Assembly: GCF_003260015.1 (NCBI RefSeq)
Contig: NZ_QCXS01000003.1
Span: 672,315-736,314 of the forward strand
Direction: 5' to 3'
DNA from: Nakamurella deserti
GTDB lineage: Bacteria; Actinomycetota; Actinomycetes; Mycobacteriales; Nakamurellaceae
DNA length: 64,000 bases
Part shown: one piece after another, positions 14,176 through 23,329 of the stretch
Layout of the letters: each line of letters begins with the position of its first letter
Numbering within the stretch: the stretch's first letter is position 1
Notes under the pieces: generated by a model
What the model was told of the DNA's origin: nothing
The model's input: the letters and a program-made list of their open reading frames with translations, nothing else
Databases searched by the model: none
Position numbers and translations under genes: made by a program

Positions 14176-15360
14176 TCAGGCGTCCCGGGCGAAGACCACG
14201 CCGTCGACGGTGTCCAGCTGCGCAGGATCCAGCGGGGCGTAGCCGAACCACGGCGACACCCGGGCCGGCGGACCGGCCGTGGCGTCCGACAACGAACGGG
14301 CGTCGATCAGGAACCTCCCCGTCGGCACGGCGTGCAGCAGCCCCTCGAGCGTGTCCGGCGCCGGAACGTCCACACCGTGGGCCCGGACCGTGCCGACCGC
14401 ACCGGCCAGGTGTCCGTAGTCGGTGCCGAGATGCGAGGCGACGACAGCGCCGGCGCCCCACCAGGAGAACGGCGGGCCGCCCATGCTCATGGTGCTGGCC
14501 GTGCGCTGCAGATGGCTGTTGTGGGCGTGGACGAACACCGGACCGCGGGCGGCCAGCGCGAGGAGTTCCGCGGCCATCATCGCGTCCCGCAGGGCGCACA
14601 GCCGCTGGAGCCGGTCGCCGGCCGGAGTGGCCATCGCGGCGTGATACCGCAGCAGCCCCACCGCCGAGCGGGCCCGGAGCTCGGCCCGCTCCACCTCCCG
14701 CCCGGACGACGTCGACCGCAGGCCCGGTCGTTCGGCCTCCAGCAGGGCGACGAGGTCGTCGGCGATCACCCGCAACCGGGCGACGTCGGTGGATCCGCCG
14801 ATCGACCGCGCCGGGTCGTACATCGCGGCCGGGTCCGTCCAGCGATCGTCCGGTCCGACCAGTTCGCCCAGGAGCTCGACAGGACAGGGCATCCGATCGT
14901 CACCCAGGTGGTGCGCGAGGAAGCGGTGCAAGGGTTCGAGGGCGCACCGGGGACTCGACGCGGCCGCCATCTCCAGCGGTCCGTCGAAGCCGGCGAAACG
15001 GACCAGGTCGTCGGCGGGTCGGTCGCGGTTGACCTCCCGCAACCACCTGACGAGTTCGCGGTTCGCCGGGGACGCTCCCCAGCCGTGGCTGAAGCCGCGG
15101 GCCATCACGTCGTCGAGGTCGCCGGCTCCGGTGGTGACGTGGTCGTCGACGAGGAGACCGTTGAGACAGTCGGTCTCCAGCGCGATGGTCCGGTAGTCGG
15201 CGGTGGCGACGAGATCGCGGAACAGGTCGTTGCGGAGCTCCAGGAGGACCTCGGAGCCGTGGGTGGGTTCACCGAGGGCGAGCACCCGGGGCGGGGCGGG
15301 GAACAGGGTCAGCGCCGCGGCGGCATCCAGCGGATGGACGGGGAGGTGCGGATCGGTCAT
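14176..15360 (-). CDS. Erythromycin esterase-like (EreA/EreB) family protein
   Basis: The 394-aa product belongs to the erythromycin esterase superfamily: RVLALGEPTHGSEVLLELRN near residue 26 carries the catalytic-site E-x-x-H, followed by TIALETDCLNG, FAGFDG, and the late VFVHAHNSHL containing a second conserved His. EreB-type enzymes hydrolyse the macrolactone of erythromycin, but many chromosomal relatives (for example succinoglycan-biosynthesis-like proteins) have unknown substrates, so resistance should not be assumed. ATG 15360 is chosen over a GTG 24 nt upstream; GAAGGG directly abuts it. It diverges from a MerR regulator with an 18-bp palindrome between the two, which suggests direct control. 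Confidence 0.8.
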   Translation of the reverse strand: MTDPHLPVHPLDAAAALTLFPAPPRVLALGEPTHGSEVLLELRNDLFRDLVATADYRTIALETDCLNGLLVDDHVTTGAGDLDDVMARGFSHGWGASPANRELVRWLREVNRDRPADDLVRFAGFDGPLEMAAASSPRCALEPLHRFLAHHLGDDRMPCPVELLGELVGPDDRWTDPAAMYDPARSIGGSTDVARLRVIADDLVALLEAERPGLRSTSSGREVERAELRARSAVGLLRYHAAMATPAGDRLQRLCALRDAMMAAELLALAARGPVFVHAHNSHLQRTASTMSMGGPPFSWWGAGAVVASHLGTDYGHLAGAVGTVRAHGVDVPAPDTLEGLLHAVPTGRFLIDARSLSDATAGPPARVSPWFGYAPLDPAQLDTVDGVVFARDA

Positions 15361-15363
15361 CCC

Positions 15364-15381
15364 TTCAACGGTATCGTTGAA
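15364..15381. promoter_or_regulatory. Inverted repeat, probable MerR operator
   Basis: TTCAACG and CGTTGAA flank GTAT, giving a perfect 18-bp inverted repeat between the divergent esterase-like gene and the MerR-family gene. It lies 3 nt before the esterase ATG, so a bound regulator would occlude translation initiation or the promoter region directly. Confidence 0.6.
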
Positions 15382-15419
15382 CACCCGAGTGAGACTTCGG
15401 CTCAGGAACGGGCAGGTCG

Positions 15420-16136
15420 TTGACCGGCAGACCTCAAAGCACCGACCGGCAGCGGCCGGTCGACCTGGGGCGCTCCCACGGGTTGTCGGCGCAGACCGTG
15501 CGCAACTACGAGGCGGCGGGCATCCTGCCTGCGGCGGTCCGGTCGCCGCACGGTCACCGCGTCTACACGGAGGTGCACGCCGGGGCGCTGCGGGCGTTCG
15601 TGGCCCTCGTCCCGGGCCACGGACACCGGACGGCGACCGCCGTCCTGCAGGCGGTCACCCGGGGGGACGTCGACCTCGCGCTGCGGATCATCGACGAGAG
15701 CCACGCCCAGCTGCTCGACGACCGCCGGACCCTTCGGGCCGTCGAATCCGCGCTGCGCGACGTGGATCCCGCGCCGGCCACGACGGGCGACACCTTCGTC
15801 GGCCCCCTCGCGCGGCGGCTCGGCCTGCAACCCGCGACGCTGCGCCAGTGGGAGCGGGCCGGCGTGGTCCGGCCCCACCGGGACCCACGGACGGGCTACC
15901 GGGTCTACGGGCCGGCGGACGTCCGCGACGCGCAGCTCGCGCACCAGCTGCGCCGCGGCGGATACCGGCTGGACCGGATCGCCCCCGTCGTCGCCCAGGT
16001 CCGTGCGGCCGGCGGGGTCGAGCCGCTCGCCGCGATGCTCGACGACTGGAACGCCCGGCTGGCGGCGCGGGGCCGGGCGATGTTGCGCGGCGCCGCCGCG
16101 CTGGACGCCCACCTCGACGGTCTGCCCGGCGCCTGA
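15420..16136 (+). CDS. MerR-family regulator with two MerR-type HTH domains (TioE-like)
   Basis: A 238-aa protein with duplicated DNA-binding domains. The first reads LSAQTVRNYEAAGILPAAVR and HRVYTEVHAGALRAF (about residues 21-60); the second reads LGLQPATLRQWERAGVVRPH and GYRVYGPADVRDAQLAHQL (about 138-180), followed by a short dimerisation helix. Such double-HTH MerR proteins are seen in actinomycete drug-response regulators. No effector-binding Cys cluster or GyrI-like domain is visible. The TTG start at 15420 has GGGCAGG nearby but an in-frame downstream start cannot be excluded. It probably regulates the divergent esterase-like gene. Confidence 0.78.
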   Translation: MTGRPQSTDRQRPVDLGRSHGLSAQTVRNYEAAGILPAAVRSPHGHRVYTEVHAGALRAFVALVPGHGHRTATAVLQAVTRGDVDLALRIIDESHAQLLDDRRTLRAVESALRDVDPAPATTGDTFVGPLARRLGLQPATLRQWERAGVVRPHRDPRTGYRVYGPADVRDAQLAHQLRRGGYRLDRIAPVVAQVRAAGGVEPLAAMLDDWNARLAARGRAMLRGAAALDAHLDGLPGA

Positions 16137-16156
16137 GGCGTTTCGTGTCAGGCCTT

Positions 16157-16199
16157 CTCGGGCGGATTTCTCTCGCCGGTGAGAGTGATCCGCCCCGAG
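16157..16199. terminator. Bidirectional terminator hairpin between merR and cydC
   Basis: CTCGGGCGGAT (16157-16167) pairs with ATCCGCCCCGAG (16188-16199) with one bulged base, and an inner CTCTC/GAGAG stem extends it. The hairpin fills the gap between two convergent genes and can serve both. Confidence 0.7.
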
Positions 16200-17858
16200 T
16201 CAGCGTGACACCGCAGCCGGGAGCCACCCCCGGCCACCAGGTCCGCACGCTTCCCGGGCGGGAGTCAGTGGCGCCCGACGGCCCCCGAGCGTCAGCACCT
16301 CGTCGAAGCCGGCCAGCAGGTCGCGGTCGTGGGTGACCAGCACGACGCAGACCTCCGCCGATGCGGCGAGCATGTCGTCGATCAGCCGGCGGCCGGTCGC
16401 GGCGTCCAGCCCGGCGGTCGGCTCGTCGAGCAGTAGGTAGGGCCGTCCGGCCAGCAGCGCCCGGGCGAACGCCACCCGCTGCCGTTGGCCGCCGGAGATC
16501 ATCGCGCCGAGATGGCCGACGCGGGTGTGCATCCCGGCCGGCAGCCCCGCGATCCAGTCGCCCAACCGGGCCGCGTGCAGCGCGGCGGCGACCTCGGCGT
16601 CGGTGGCGTCGGCGCGGGCCAGCCGGACGTTCTCGGCGATTGTGGAGTCGAACAGGTACGCCTGCTGGTCGCACAGCGACATCGCCGTCCGGCGCGCCGC
16701 GTGTCCGTCCGTCGCCCCGTCGACCTCGATCGTCCCGCCGGTGACCGGCGCGAACCCGAGCAGCGCCGCCAGCAACGTCGACTTGCCCGAGCCACTGGGC
16801 CCCACCACGGCGATGCGCCGACCGGGCCTCAGCCGGAGATCCACGTCCTCCACCACCGGTTCGTCGCGACCGGGCCACTGCACGGTCAGTCCCCGCACGT
16901 CGATGGACGTCGGCCGTACCGCGGGCACGTCCGCGACCACCTCGCCGGACCCGATCACCTCGAGCAGCCGACCGGCCGCCGCACGACCCCGGACCAGCGC
17001 CGTCAGCGCCACCGGCAGGGTCAGCGCCACGTCGGTCAGGGCCAACGGCAGCAACACCACCACGGCCAGCGCCTCACCGCCGACGCCGGCCCGCTCCCCC
17101 AGCCACCACGACGCAGTCACCGCCAGCCCGAACGCCGCCACCGTCGCCGCCGACGCCGCCCCGGACCACCGTCCGAGAGCGGCCGCCAGCCGCTCCTCGT
17201 GGCGATCGGTCCGGTCGAGGCCGTCGCGCCAGTCGTCGAGCAGCACCTCGGGATCCGACGCGGCCTGAAGGGTTTCGGTGACGATCCGGGTCCGCGTCGA
17301 CTGCAGCTCTTCGACCGCGGCCTCCAGCGCCACGCTGCGGCGGGCCGCGACCACAGAAACGACCAGGGCGATCAGCGCCGCCGCGAGCACCGCGAGGGCC
17401 GCCGCCGGCGACAGCAGCGCGAGCAGCCCGACCGCACCGGCCAGCACCACCGTCCCCGACACCAGCGGCAACCAGCCGCGCAGGATCAGGTCACCGACCG
17501 CGTCGACATCGGCGGTCACCCGCCGCAGCAGATCACCGGTCCCCCAGAACGTCTGCGGCGCCACCCGTTCCAATCCGGCGTACAGCCGGACCCGCACCTC
17601 GACGAGGGCCCGCAGCGCCGCGTCGTGCGCCACCAGCCGCTCGGAGTAGCGGAACACCGCACGGCCGATCCCGAACGCGCGCACCCCGACGATGGCCACC
17701 ATCAGGGTCAGCACCGGCGGCATCCCCGCGGCCCGGGTGATCAGCCAGGCCGACACGGCGAGCAACGCCACCCCGGCCGCGGTGGACAGCACCGCCAGCA
17801 CCAACGCCCACCCGAGCCGCCGCCAGGCCGGCCGCACCATCCGCAGGACCGCGATCAC
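16200..17858 (-). CDS. cydC: ABC exporter subunit CydC (cytochrome bd assembly)
   Basis: A 552-aa half-transporter: an N-terminal six-helix exporter domain (GVALLAVSAWLITRAAG is a CydC-typical helix) and a C-terminal ATPase with Walker [10 protein letters not shown], an ISGGQRQRVAFARALL signature and Walker B YLLLDEPTAGLD. CydDC exports cysteine/glutathione and is needed to assemble haem into cytochrome bd. The GTG at 17858 overlaps the cydD stop (GTGA), making it the natural start; the longer frame upstream is inside cydD. It is the last gene of cydABDC. Confidence 0.92.
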   Translation of the reverse strand: MIAVLRMVRPAWRRLGWALVLAVLSTAAGVALLAVSAWLITRAAGMPPVLTLMVAIVGVRAFGIGRAVFRYSERLVAHDAALRALVEVRVRLYAGLERVAPQTFWGTGDLLRRVTADVDAVGDLILRGWLPLVSGTVVLAGAVGLLALLSPAAALAVLAAALIALVVSVVAARRSVALEAAVEELQSTRTRIVTETLQAASDPEVLLDDWRDGLDRTDRHEERLAAALGRWSGAASAATVAAFGLAVTASWWLGERAGVGGEALAVVVLLPLALTDVALTLPVALTALVRGRAAAGRLLEVIGSGEVVADVPAVRPTSIDVRGLTVQWPGRDEPVVEDVDLRLRPGRRIAVVGPSGSGKSTLLAALLGFAPVTGGTIEVDGATDGHAARRTAMSLCDQQAYLFDSTIAENVRLARADATDAEVAAALHAARLGDWIAGLPAGMHTRVGHLGAMISGGQRQRVAFARALLAGRPYLLLDEPTAGLDAATGRRLIDDMLAASAEVCVVLVTHDRDLLAGFDEVLTLGGRRAPLTPAREACGPGGRGWLPAAVSR

Positions 17859-19462
17859 GCCGCCACCATCCCGCCGATGTCCACCCGGGAACCCAGCGCC
17901 CACAACGCCTCCCGGTGCGAGGCCAGCATCACTGTCCGGCCGGTGAGCGCCGTCGGCAGCCGACGCACGAGCTCGGCCTCGGTGTCCGCGTCCAGCGCCG
18001 CGGACGGCTCGTCCAGCATCAGCACCGCCCGGTCAGCGAGCAGGGTACGGGCGAGCGCGATCCGCATCCGCTGCCCCTGCGACAGCTCCGGCGCGCCCTC
18101 GGAGAGCACGGTGTCGAGCCCGTCGGGCAGGCCGGCCACCACCTCGTCGGCGACGGCGCACCACAGCGCCTCGTGCACCGCGGCGACCGGGGCGTCCGGA
18201 CGCAGGGCCGTGACGTTGGCCCGCACCGTCCCGGCCCGCAGGTGCGGTGCCTGCACCAGCTGCGCCACCGTGGACCGCCAGCCGTCCGGGTCCACCTCGG
18301 CGAGCGGAACCCCGCCCGCCAGCACCGTTCCCGCCTCGGGTTGCACCGTCCCGGCAATCAGTGACAGCGCACTCGACTTGCCGCTGCCGCTGGGGCCGGT
18401 CAGCACGGTGACCACACCGGTGGGCGCCACCAGGTCCAGCGCGATCCCGTGCAGCCGCGCTGAAACCACGATGTCACCCGCCGGCACCGGACGGAAACCC
18501 CGCGGCGGCAGCGGGGCTTCGAGCACCCGGAACAACCGGTCGGCGGCGGCCAGCCCGTCGGTCGAGGCGTGGAAGTGGGTGCCGACCGCGCGGAGCGCGG
18601 CGTACGCCTCGGGGGCGACGAGCAGCACGACCAGCCCGGTACGCAGGTCCAGCGAGCCGTGCAACAGCCGCAGCCCGATGGTCACCGCCACCAGCGCCAC
18701 CGAGATGGTGGCCAGGAGCTCCAGCACCAACGACGACAGGAACGCCACCCGCAGGGTGGTCAGGGTGGTCGTCCGGTAGCGGTCGCCGGCGTCGCGGACG
18801 CCCGCCTCCTGCGAACGGGAGCGCGAGAACACCTTCAGCGTCGGCAGTCCCGCGACGAGATCGAGGAAGTGACCGCCGAGCACCTGGAGCGCCGTCCACT
18901 GCCGCGCCGCGTGATCGCGGGTGTGCAGCCCGACCAGCGCCATGAACAGCGGGATCAACGGCAGCGTCCCCGCGACGATCCCGGCCGACAACAGGTCGGT
19001 GGAGCCGAGGAACACGACGATGCCGGCCGGCACGAGCGCGCACAGCACGAGCTGCGGGAGGTAGCGCGCGGCGTAGTCGCGCAGTCCGCCGACACCGGCG
19101 GTGGCCAGCTGGATGAGCTCGGCGGGGTGCTGCCGGGTCAGCCAACCGCGATCCTGCCCGACCACCCGGTCCAGCAGCCGGCGGCGCAGCTGGTTCACCA
19201 TCACCACCGCGATCCGGCGGGGCAGCGCCTCGGTCCCCCAGGTCGCGGCCGCCTTGACCAGCACGGCCCCGATCAGCACCGGCAGCGCCCATCCCACGGG
19301 CGCCGCCCGGTCGACGGCCACCGCGGTGATCAGCTCGGCCAGTGTCACCGCGATCGTCACCGTCGCCGCCGCACCCAGCGTCCCGACGAGGGCCGACCCG
19401 ACGATCAGCGTCCGGGCGGCGCGGGCGTGCCGCAGCAGCCGGGGGTCCAGCGGGCGGACCAT
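17855..19462 (-). CDS. cydD: ABC exporter subunit CydD (cytochrome bd assembly)
   Basis: A 535-aa exporter half with membrane helices in the first 300 residues, the GLPTLKVFSRSRSQ coupling-helix segment typical of CydD, then an ATPase domain with Walker [10 protein letters not shown], signature LSQGQRMRIALARTLL and Walker B VLMLDEPSAALD. The signature has LSQGQ rather than LSGGQ, still a known variant. It lies 1 nt after the cydB stop and overlaps cydC by 4 bp, so the four genes form one transcription unit. It pairs with CydC to export thiols to the outer side of the membrane. Confidence 0.92.
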   Translation of the reverse strand: MVRPLDPRLLRHARAARTLIVGSALVGTLGAAATVTIAVTLAELITAVAVDRAAPVGWALPVLIGAVLVKAAATWGTEALPRRIAVVMVNQLRRRLLDRVVGQDRGWLTRQHPAELIQLATAGVGGLRDYAARYLPQLVLCALVPAGIVVFLGSTDLLSAGIVAGTLPLIPLFMALVGLHTRDHAARQWTALQVLGGHFLDLVAGLPTLKVFSRSRSQEAGVRDAGDRYRTTTLTTLRVAFLSSLVLELLATISVALVAVTIGLRLLHGSLDLRTGLVVLLVAPEAYAALRAVGTHFHASTDGLAAADRLFRVLEAPLPPRGFRPVPAGDIVVSARLHGIALDLVAPTGVVTVLTGPSGSGKSSALSLIAGTVQPEAGTVLAGGVPLAEVDPDGWRSTVAQLVQAPHLRAGTVRANVTALRPDAPVAAVHEALWCAVADEVVAGLPDGLDTVLSEGAPELSQGQRMRIALARTLLADRAVLMLDEPSAALDADTEAELVRRLPTALTGRTVMLASHREALWALGSRVDIGGMVAA

Positions 19463-19463
19463 C

Positions 19464-20480
19464 TCAGTGCGCCCCGACCGCGACCGGGATGTGCTGCGTG
19501 CCGATGCGCTTGCGGAAGACCCAGTACGACCAGGCCTGGTAGGCGATCACCACCGGGGTGAAGAAGCCGGCCACCCAGGTCATCACGGTCAGCGTGTACG
19601 GCGACGACGCCGCGATGGTCGTGGTCAGCGAGTTCGCCGGATCCAGCGCGGGCAGCACGTCGGGATGGATGCCGGTGAAGATGCCGCCGACGACCGCGGC
19701 GATGGCGATGCCGTTGGCCAGGAACGACCAGCCGCTGCGGCCGGCCCGGACCAGGCCGATCGCAGCCAGCACCCCGGCGACCGCGAGCCCGAACAGCAGC
19801 AGGGTGACGTCGGTACCCCGCTGAGCCTGCGTCCACACCAGGAACGGCACGGCGACGACCGCGGCCGCCAGCCCGATCCGGACCGCGAGAACAGTTGCTC
19901 CGACACGGATGTCGCCGACCGTCTTGAGCGACACGAACACCGCCCCGTGCAGCAGGAACAGCCCGACCGTGGTCACTCCGCCGAGCAGCGCGTACGGGTT
20001 CAGCAGGTCGAACACGGTGCCGACGTACTCGTGGTCGGCGTCCAGGTGCAGCCCGCGGGCGATGTTGGCGAACGCGACGCCCCACAGGAACGCCGGCACG
20101 TACGAGCCGAACACGATGCAGGCGTCCCAACGCCTGCGCCACACCACCGGGTCGATCGCCGGGGTCTTGCCGCGGAACTCGAACGCCACCGCGCGGACGA
20201 TCAGAGCGACCAGGATGAGCAGCAGCGGCAGATAGAAGCCGCTGAACATGGTGGCGTACCAGATCGGGAACGCGGCGAAGGTGGCGCCGCCGGCGACCAG
20301 CACCCAGACCTCGTTGCCGTCCCAGAGCGGACCGATGGTGTTGATCAGCACCCGGCGGTGCACCTCGTCCCGACCCAGGATCGGCAGCAGCATGCCGACC
20401 CCGAAGTCGAAGCCCTCGAGGAAGAAGTAGCCGGTCCACAGGACCGCGATGAGGATGAACCAGAAGTCGACGAGAGTCAT
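19464..20480 (-). CDS. cydB: Cytochrome bd ubiquinol/menaquinol oxidase subunit II
   Basis: A 338-aa integral membrane protein with about nine helices. The N-terminus (WTGYFFLEGFDFGVGMLLP), the GPLWDGNEVWVLVAGGATFAAFP segment and RAVAFEFRGK are diagnostic for CydB. It forms the structural partner of CydA in the high-affinity terminal oxidase used under low oxygen. It begins 12 nt after the cydA stop codon. Confidence 0.95.
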   Translation of the reverse strand: MTLVDFWFILIAVLWTGYFFLEGFDFGVGMLLPILGRDEVHRRVLINTIGPLWDGNEVWVLVAGGATFAAFPIWYATMFSGFYLPLLLILVALIVRAVAFEFRGKTPAIDPVVWRRRWDACIVFGSYVPAFLWGVAFANIARGLHLDADHEYVGTVFDLLNPYALLGGVTTVGLFLLHGAVFVSLKTVGDIRVGATVLAVRIGLAAAVVAVPFLVWTQAQRGTDVTLLLFGLAVAGVLAAIGLVRAGRSGWSFLANGIAIAAVVGGIFTGIHPDVLPALDPANSLTTTIAASSPYTLTVMTWVAGFFTPVVIAYQAWSYWVFRKRIGTQHIPVAVGAH

Positions 20481-20492
20481 GGTGAGCGGACC

Positions 20493-21929
20493 TCAGTAGG
20501 CGAAGACGAGTGGACGGTCGGCACTGTCGGGGTCGGTGTCGTCCGGTCCGGCAGGCGGCTGGATCGAGGACTGCACCTGTTCCTCCGACGGCGGCCCGGC
20601 CTTGGCGTAGCGGACCATCAGTCCGACGTCGACCACGGCGAGCACCGCGTAGAGCGAGGTGAGAACCACGAAGCTGATGAGCATCTCGGTGGCGCTGACC
20701 GACGGCGAGACGCTGTCGGCCGTTTTCAGCAGACCGAACACCGACCACGGCTGGCGGCCCATCTCGGTGAAGATCCAGCCGAAGCTGTTGGCCAGGAACG
20801 GGCCCGCCATCGACACCACCATCACCGACCACATCCAGCGCGGTGGCTGCCAGCCGGTCCTGCGGATCCGCCGCAGGATCCACAGTCCGATCAGCGCGAC
20901 GGCGGCGGTGGCCATCCCGCAGCCGATCATCAACCGGAAGCCCCAGTAGGTGACCGGGACGAACGGGATGTAGTTGCCGGCACCGAACTGGGCGACGTAC
21001 TGGGCCTGCACGTCGTTGATGCCCTCGACCTGCCCGGTGAAGGTGCCGGTGGCCAGGAACGACAACAGGTTCGGCACCCGGAGGCTGAACCATTCCTCCG
21101 TCCCGTCGAGGCTGCCCCAGGTGAAGACGGAGAAGGAGGCGCTACCCGTCGTGTGGTAGAGGGCCTCGGCGGCGGCCATCTTCATCGGCTGCACCTCGGT
21201 CATGATCTTGGCCTGGAGGTCGCCGGTGACGACGGTGAGGGCGGCGCCGACCAGGGTGACCCAGGCGCCGAGCCGGAAGTTGCCGCGGAAGATCTCCGGG
21301 TGCCGGCCCCGGGCGAGCTGCCAGGCGCTGATGCCGAACATCAACGCACCGCCGGTCATCATCGCGCCCGCCATGGTGTGCGGGAACGTCACCAGCTGCA
21401 CCTTGTTGGTCATCACGGCGAGGATGTCGTCGAGCCGGGGGCGGCCGTCCGGGCCGATCTCGTAGCCGACCGGGTTCTGCATCCAGGAGTTCGCGGCGAG
21501 GATGAAGTAGGCCGACATCAGCGTGCCCAGGCTGACCATCCACAGCACCGCGCAGTGCAACCAGGGCTTCAGCCGCCCCCAGCCGAAGATCCACAGGCCG
21601 AGGAACACCGACTCCAGGAAGAACGCGAGCAGACCCTCCATGGCCAGCGGCGCGCCGAACACGTCCCCGACGAAGCGGGAGTAGTCGCTCCAGTTCATCC
21701 CGAACTGGAACTCCTGGACGATGCCGGTGACCACGCCGACGGCGAAGTTGATGAGGAACAACTTCCCCCAGAACTTCGTCGAGCGCAGATACTTCACCTT
21801 GCCGGTGCGCACCCAGGCGGTCTCCAGGACGGCCACCAGCGGGGCGAGCCCGATGGTGAGGGGGACGAAGAGGAAATGGAACACCGTCGTCACGCCGAAC
21901 TGCCAGCGTGCGATCGCTTCCGGGTTCAT
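20493..21929 (-). CDS. cydA: Cytochrome bd oxidase subunit I
   Basis: A 478-aa haem-bearing subunit. It starts ARWQFGVTTVFHFLFVPLT, contains GRQPWSVFGLLKTADSVSP and the PYVGN-equivalent region in the middle, and has the shortened Q-loop usual in actinobacteria. Haem ligand residues His (near residue 18) and Met are in the expected segments. It oxidises menaquinol and reduces O2 with high affinity. ATG 21929 is preceded by AGGAAG about 10 nt away. A DosR-like palindrome lies about 70 nt upstream, hinting at hypoxia control. Confidence 0.95.
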   Translation of the reverse strand: MNPEAIARWQFGVTTVFHFLFVPLTIGLAPLVAVLETAWVRTGKVKYLRSTKFWGKLFLINFAVGVVTGIVQEFQFGMNWSDYSRFVGDVFGAPLAMEGLLAFFLESVFLGLWIFGWGRLKPWLHCAVLWMVSLGTLMSAYFILAANSWMQNPVGYEIGPDGRPRLDDILAVMTNKVQLVTFPHTMAGAMMTGGALMFGISAWQLARGRHPEIFRGNFRLGAWVTLVGAALTVVTGDLQAKIMTEVQPMKMAAAEALYHTTGSASFSVFTWGSLDGTEEWFSLRVPNLLSFLATGTFTGQVEGINDVQAQYVAQFGAGNYIPFVPVTYWGFRLMIGCGMATAAVALIGLWILRRIRRTGWQPPRWMWSVMVVSMAGPFLANSFGWIFTEMGRQPWSVFGLLKTADSVSPSVSATEMLISFVVLTSLYAVLAVVDVGLMVRYAKAGPPSEEQVQSSIQPPAGPDDTDPDSADRPLVFAY

Positions 21930-21997
21930 CGGGCTGCCGTCTTCCTGGGGTTCGGGGGCGCTGGTTCGATCGTGCGGCGGGCCGCCGGGGCCCGGTA

Positions 21998-22018
21998 GGG
22001 ACCAAGGTCCCGGGACCT
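21998..22018. promoter_or_regulatory. DosR/DevR-like palindromic box upstream of cydA
   Basis: GGGACCAAGGTCCC (21998-22011) is a perfect 14-bp palindrome matching the core GGGAC-N4-GTCCC of actinobacterial DosR/DevR binding sites. It overlaps a second palindrome, AGGTCCCGGGACCT (22005-22018). It lies 69 bp upstream of the cydA start, between cydA and a divergent MFS gene. Hypoxic induction of cytochrome bd through a DevR-type response regulator is inferred; no devRS genes are in the window. Confidence 0.5.
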
Positions 22019-22138
22019 CGCCCACGCGGTCCCCCACAGCGGACACGCGACGCCCCGTCGGGACTCACCCACGACGCCTGCGAGGATGGATCTTTCGCAG
22101 CGCGAACGAGCCTGCGCCACAGAGCGGGAGGACCGGGC

Positions 22139-23329
22139 GTGACGAGCGGTGAGCCGGTGACGCTGCGGTCGATCGCATTGACCGCGTTCGTGCCGCCGGC
22201 GCTGTTCTCGGTCGGCCAGGGCGCCATCGCCCCGGTGGTGGTCATCACCGCCACCCGGCTGGGCGCGAACCCGGCCCAGGCCGCGCTGGTGGTGGCCATC
22301 GCCGGCGTCGGTCAGCTGGTCGCCGACCTCCCGGCCGGTGCACTGGCCGCGAGAGTCGGCGACCGGCGGGCGATGGTCGCCGCCGGCGGCATCACCTGCC
22401 TGGCCCTGGTCGTCTGCATGTGGGCACCGAACCTGCCCGCGTTCGCCGCCGCCATGTTCGCCACCGGCATGGGCACGGCGGTCTGGCAACTCGCCCGGCA
22501 GGCCTACGTCGCCCAGGCGGTCCCCTACCAGCTGCGTGCGCGGGCGATGTCCACCCTCGGCGGGGTGTACCGGATCGGGCTGTTCGTCGGCCCGTTCCTC
22601 GGCGGCGTCGCGGTCGCCCACACGGGCCTGTGGGCGGCGTACGCGGTGCACCTGGTCGCCTGTGTGGTCGCCGTCGCCGTGCTGCTGCTCGCGCCCGACG
22701 TGACCGCCGCCGCCCCCGCCGGCGCCGGCACCGCCGGCAGCATGGCACTGGCCCGCGAGCACCGACGGACGTTCTCGACGCTGGGTGTGGGCGTGCTGCT
22801 GGTCAGCGCGATCCGCGCCACCCGGCAGGTGGTGATCCCGTTGTGGGGGCAGTTCATCGGGCTGTCACCGGGCACCATCGCCGTCGTCTTCGGCGTCAGC
22901 GGCGCCGTGGACATGTTGCTGTTCTATCCGGCTGGCCGGGCGATGGACCGGTGGGGCCGGGTGGCCGGCGCGGTGCCGGCGATGACCATCCTGGCGGTGG
23001 GTCATGTGCTGGTGCCGTTCACCCACAGCGCCGGCACCCTGATGGCGGTCGGTGTGCTGATGGGCGTCGGGAACGGCGCCAGCTCGGGGCTGGTGATGAC
23101 CCTCGGCGCGGACCTCGCACCACCCGCGGACCGGGCCCGCTTCCTCGGCATCTGGCGGTTGCTCGCCGACTCCGGCGCCGGCGCCGGGCCGCTCGTGCTG
23201 TCCGGCGTCACCGCGGTCGCCTCGCTGGGCGTCGGCGTGGGCACCTTCGGGGCGGTCGGCATCCTGACCGCGGCACTGATGGCCCGGTGGATCCCGCGGC
23301 GGTCACCGGAGGTCCGGGCCGGCGACTGA
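22139..23329 (+). CDS. MFS transporter
   Basis: A 396-aa, roughly 12-helix major facilitator protein. The loop between helices 2 and 3 reads GALAARVGDRRAMVAAGG, matching the MFS signature, and a second related loop (PAGRAMDRWGRVAG) follows the central linker. GTG 22139 is used because GGGAGG lies 8 nt upstream; the frame is open further back but without similarity. Substrate unknown, probably drug-type efflux. It diverges from cydA. Directly after its stop sits a 14-bp palindrome (CCGCGGTACCGCGG, 23330-23343); the 250 bases after that hold no convincing gene. Confidence 0.85.
   Translation: MTSGEPVTLRSIALTAFVPPALFSVGQGAIAPVVVITATRLGANPAQAALVVAIAGVGQLVADLPAGALAARVGDRRAMVAAGGITCLALVVCMWAPNLPAFAAAMFATGMGTAVWQLARQAYVAQAVPYQLRARAMSTLGGVYRIGLFVGPFLGGVAVAHTGLWAAYAVHLVACVVAVAVLLLAPDVTAAAPAGAGTAGSMALAREHRRTFSTLGVGVLLVSAIRATRQVVIPLWGQFIGLSPGTIAVVFGVSGAVDMLLFYPAGRAMDRWGRVAGAVPAMTILAVGHVLVPFTHSAGTLMAVGVLMGVGNGASSGLVMTLGADLAPPADRARFLGIWRLLADSGAGAGPLVLSGVTAVASLGVGVGTFGAVGILTAALMARWIPRRSPEVRAGD

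Noticed and set aside
14176-15360. Macrolide resistance gene
   Set aside because: Family membership is clear, but chromosomal relatives often have other substrates, so resistance is not claimed.
16485-18779. A 764-codon open frame opposite cydC/cydD
   Set aside because: Shadow of the cyd ABC exporter genes; sequence is Gln/His/Arg low complexity.
19101-21998. A 965-codon open frame antisense to cydB-cydA
   Set aside because: It lies opposite well-supported cyd genes, has composition typical of GC-rich shadow frames (Arg/Gly/Asp/His rich) and no motif.
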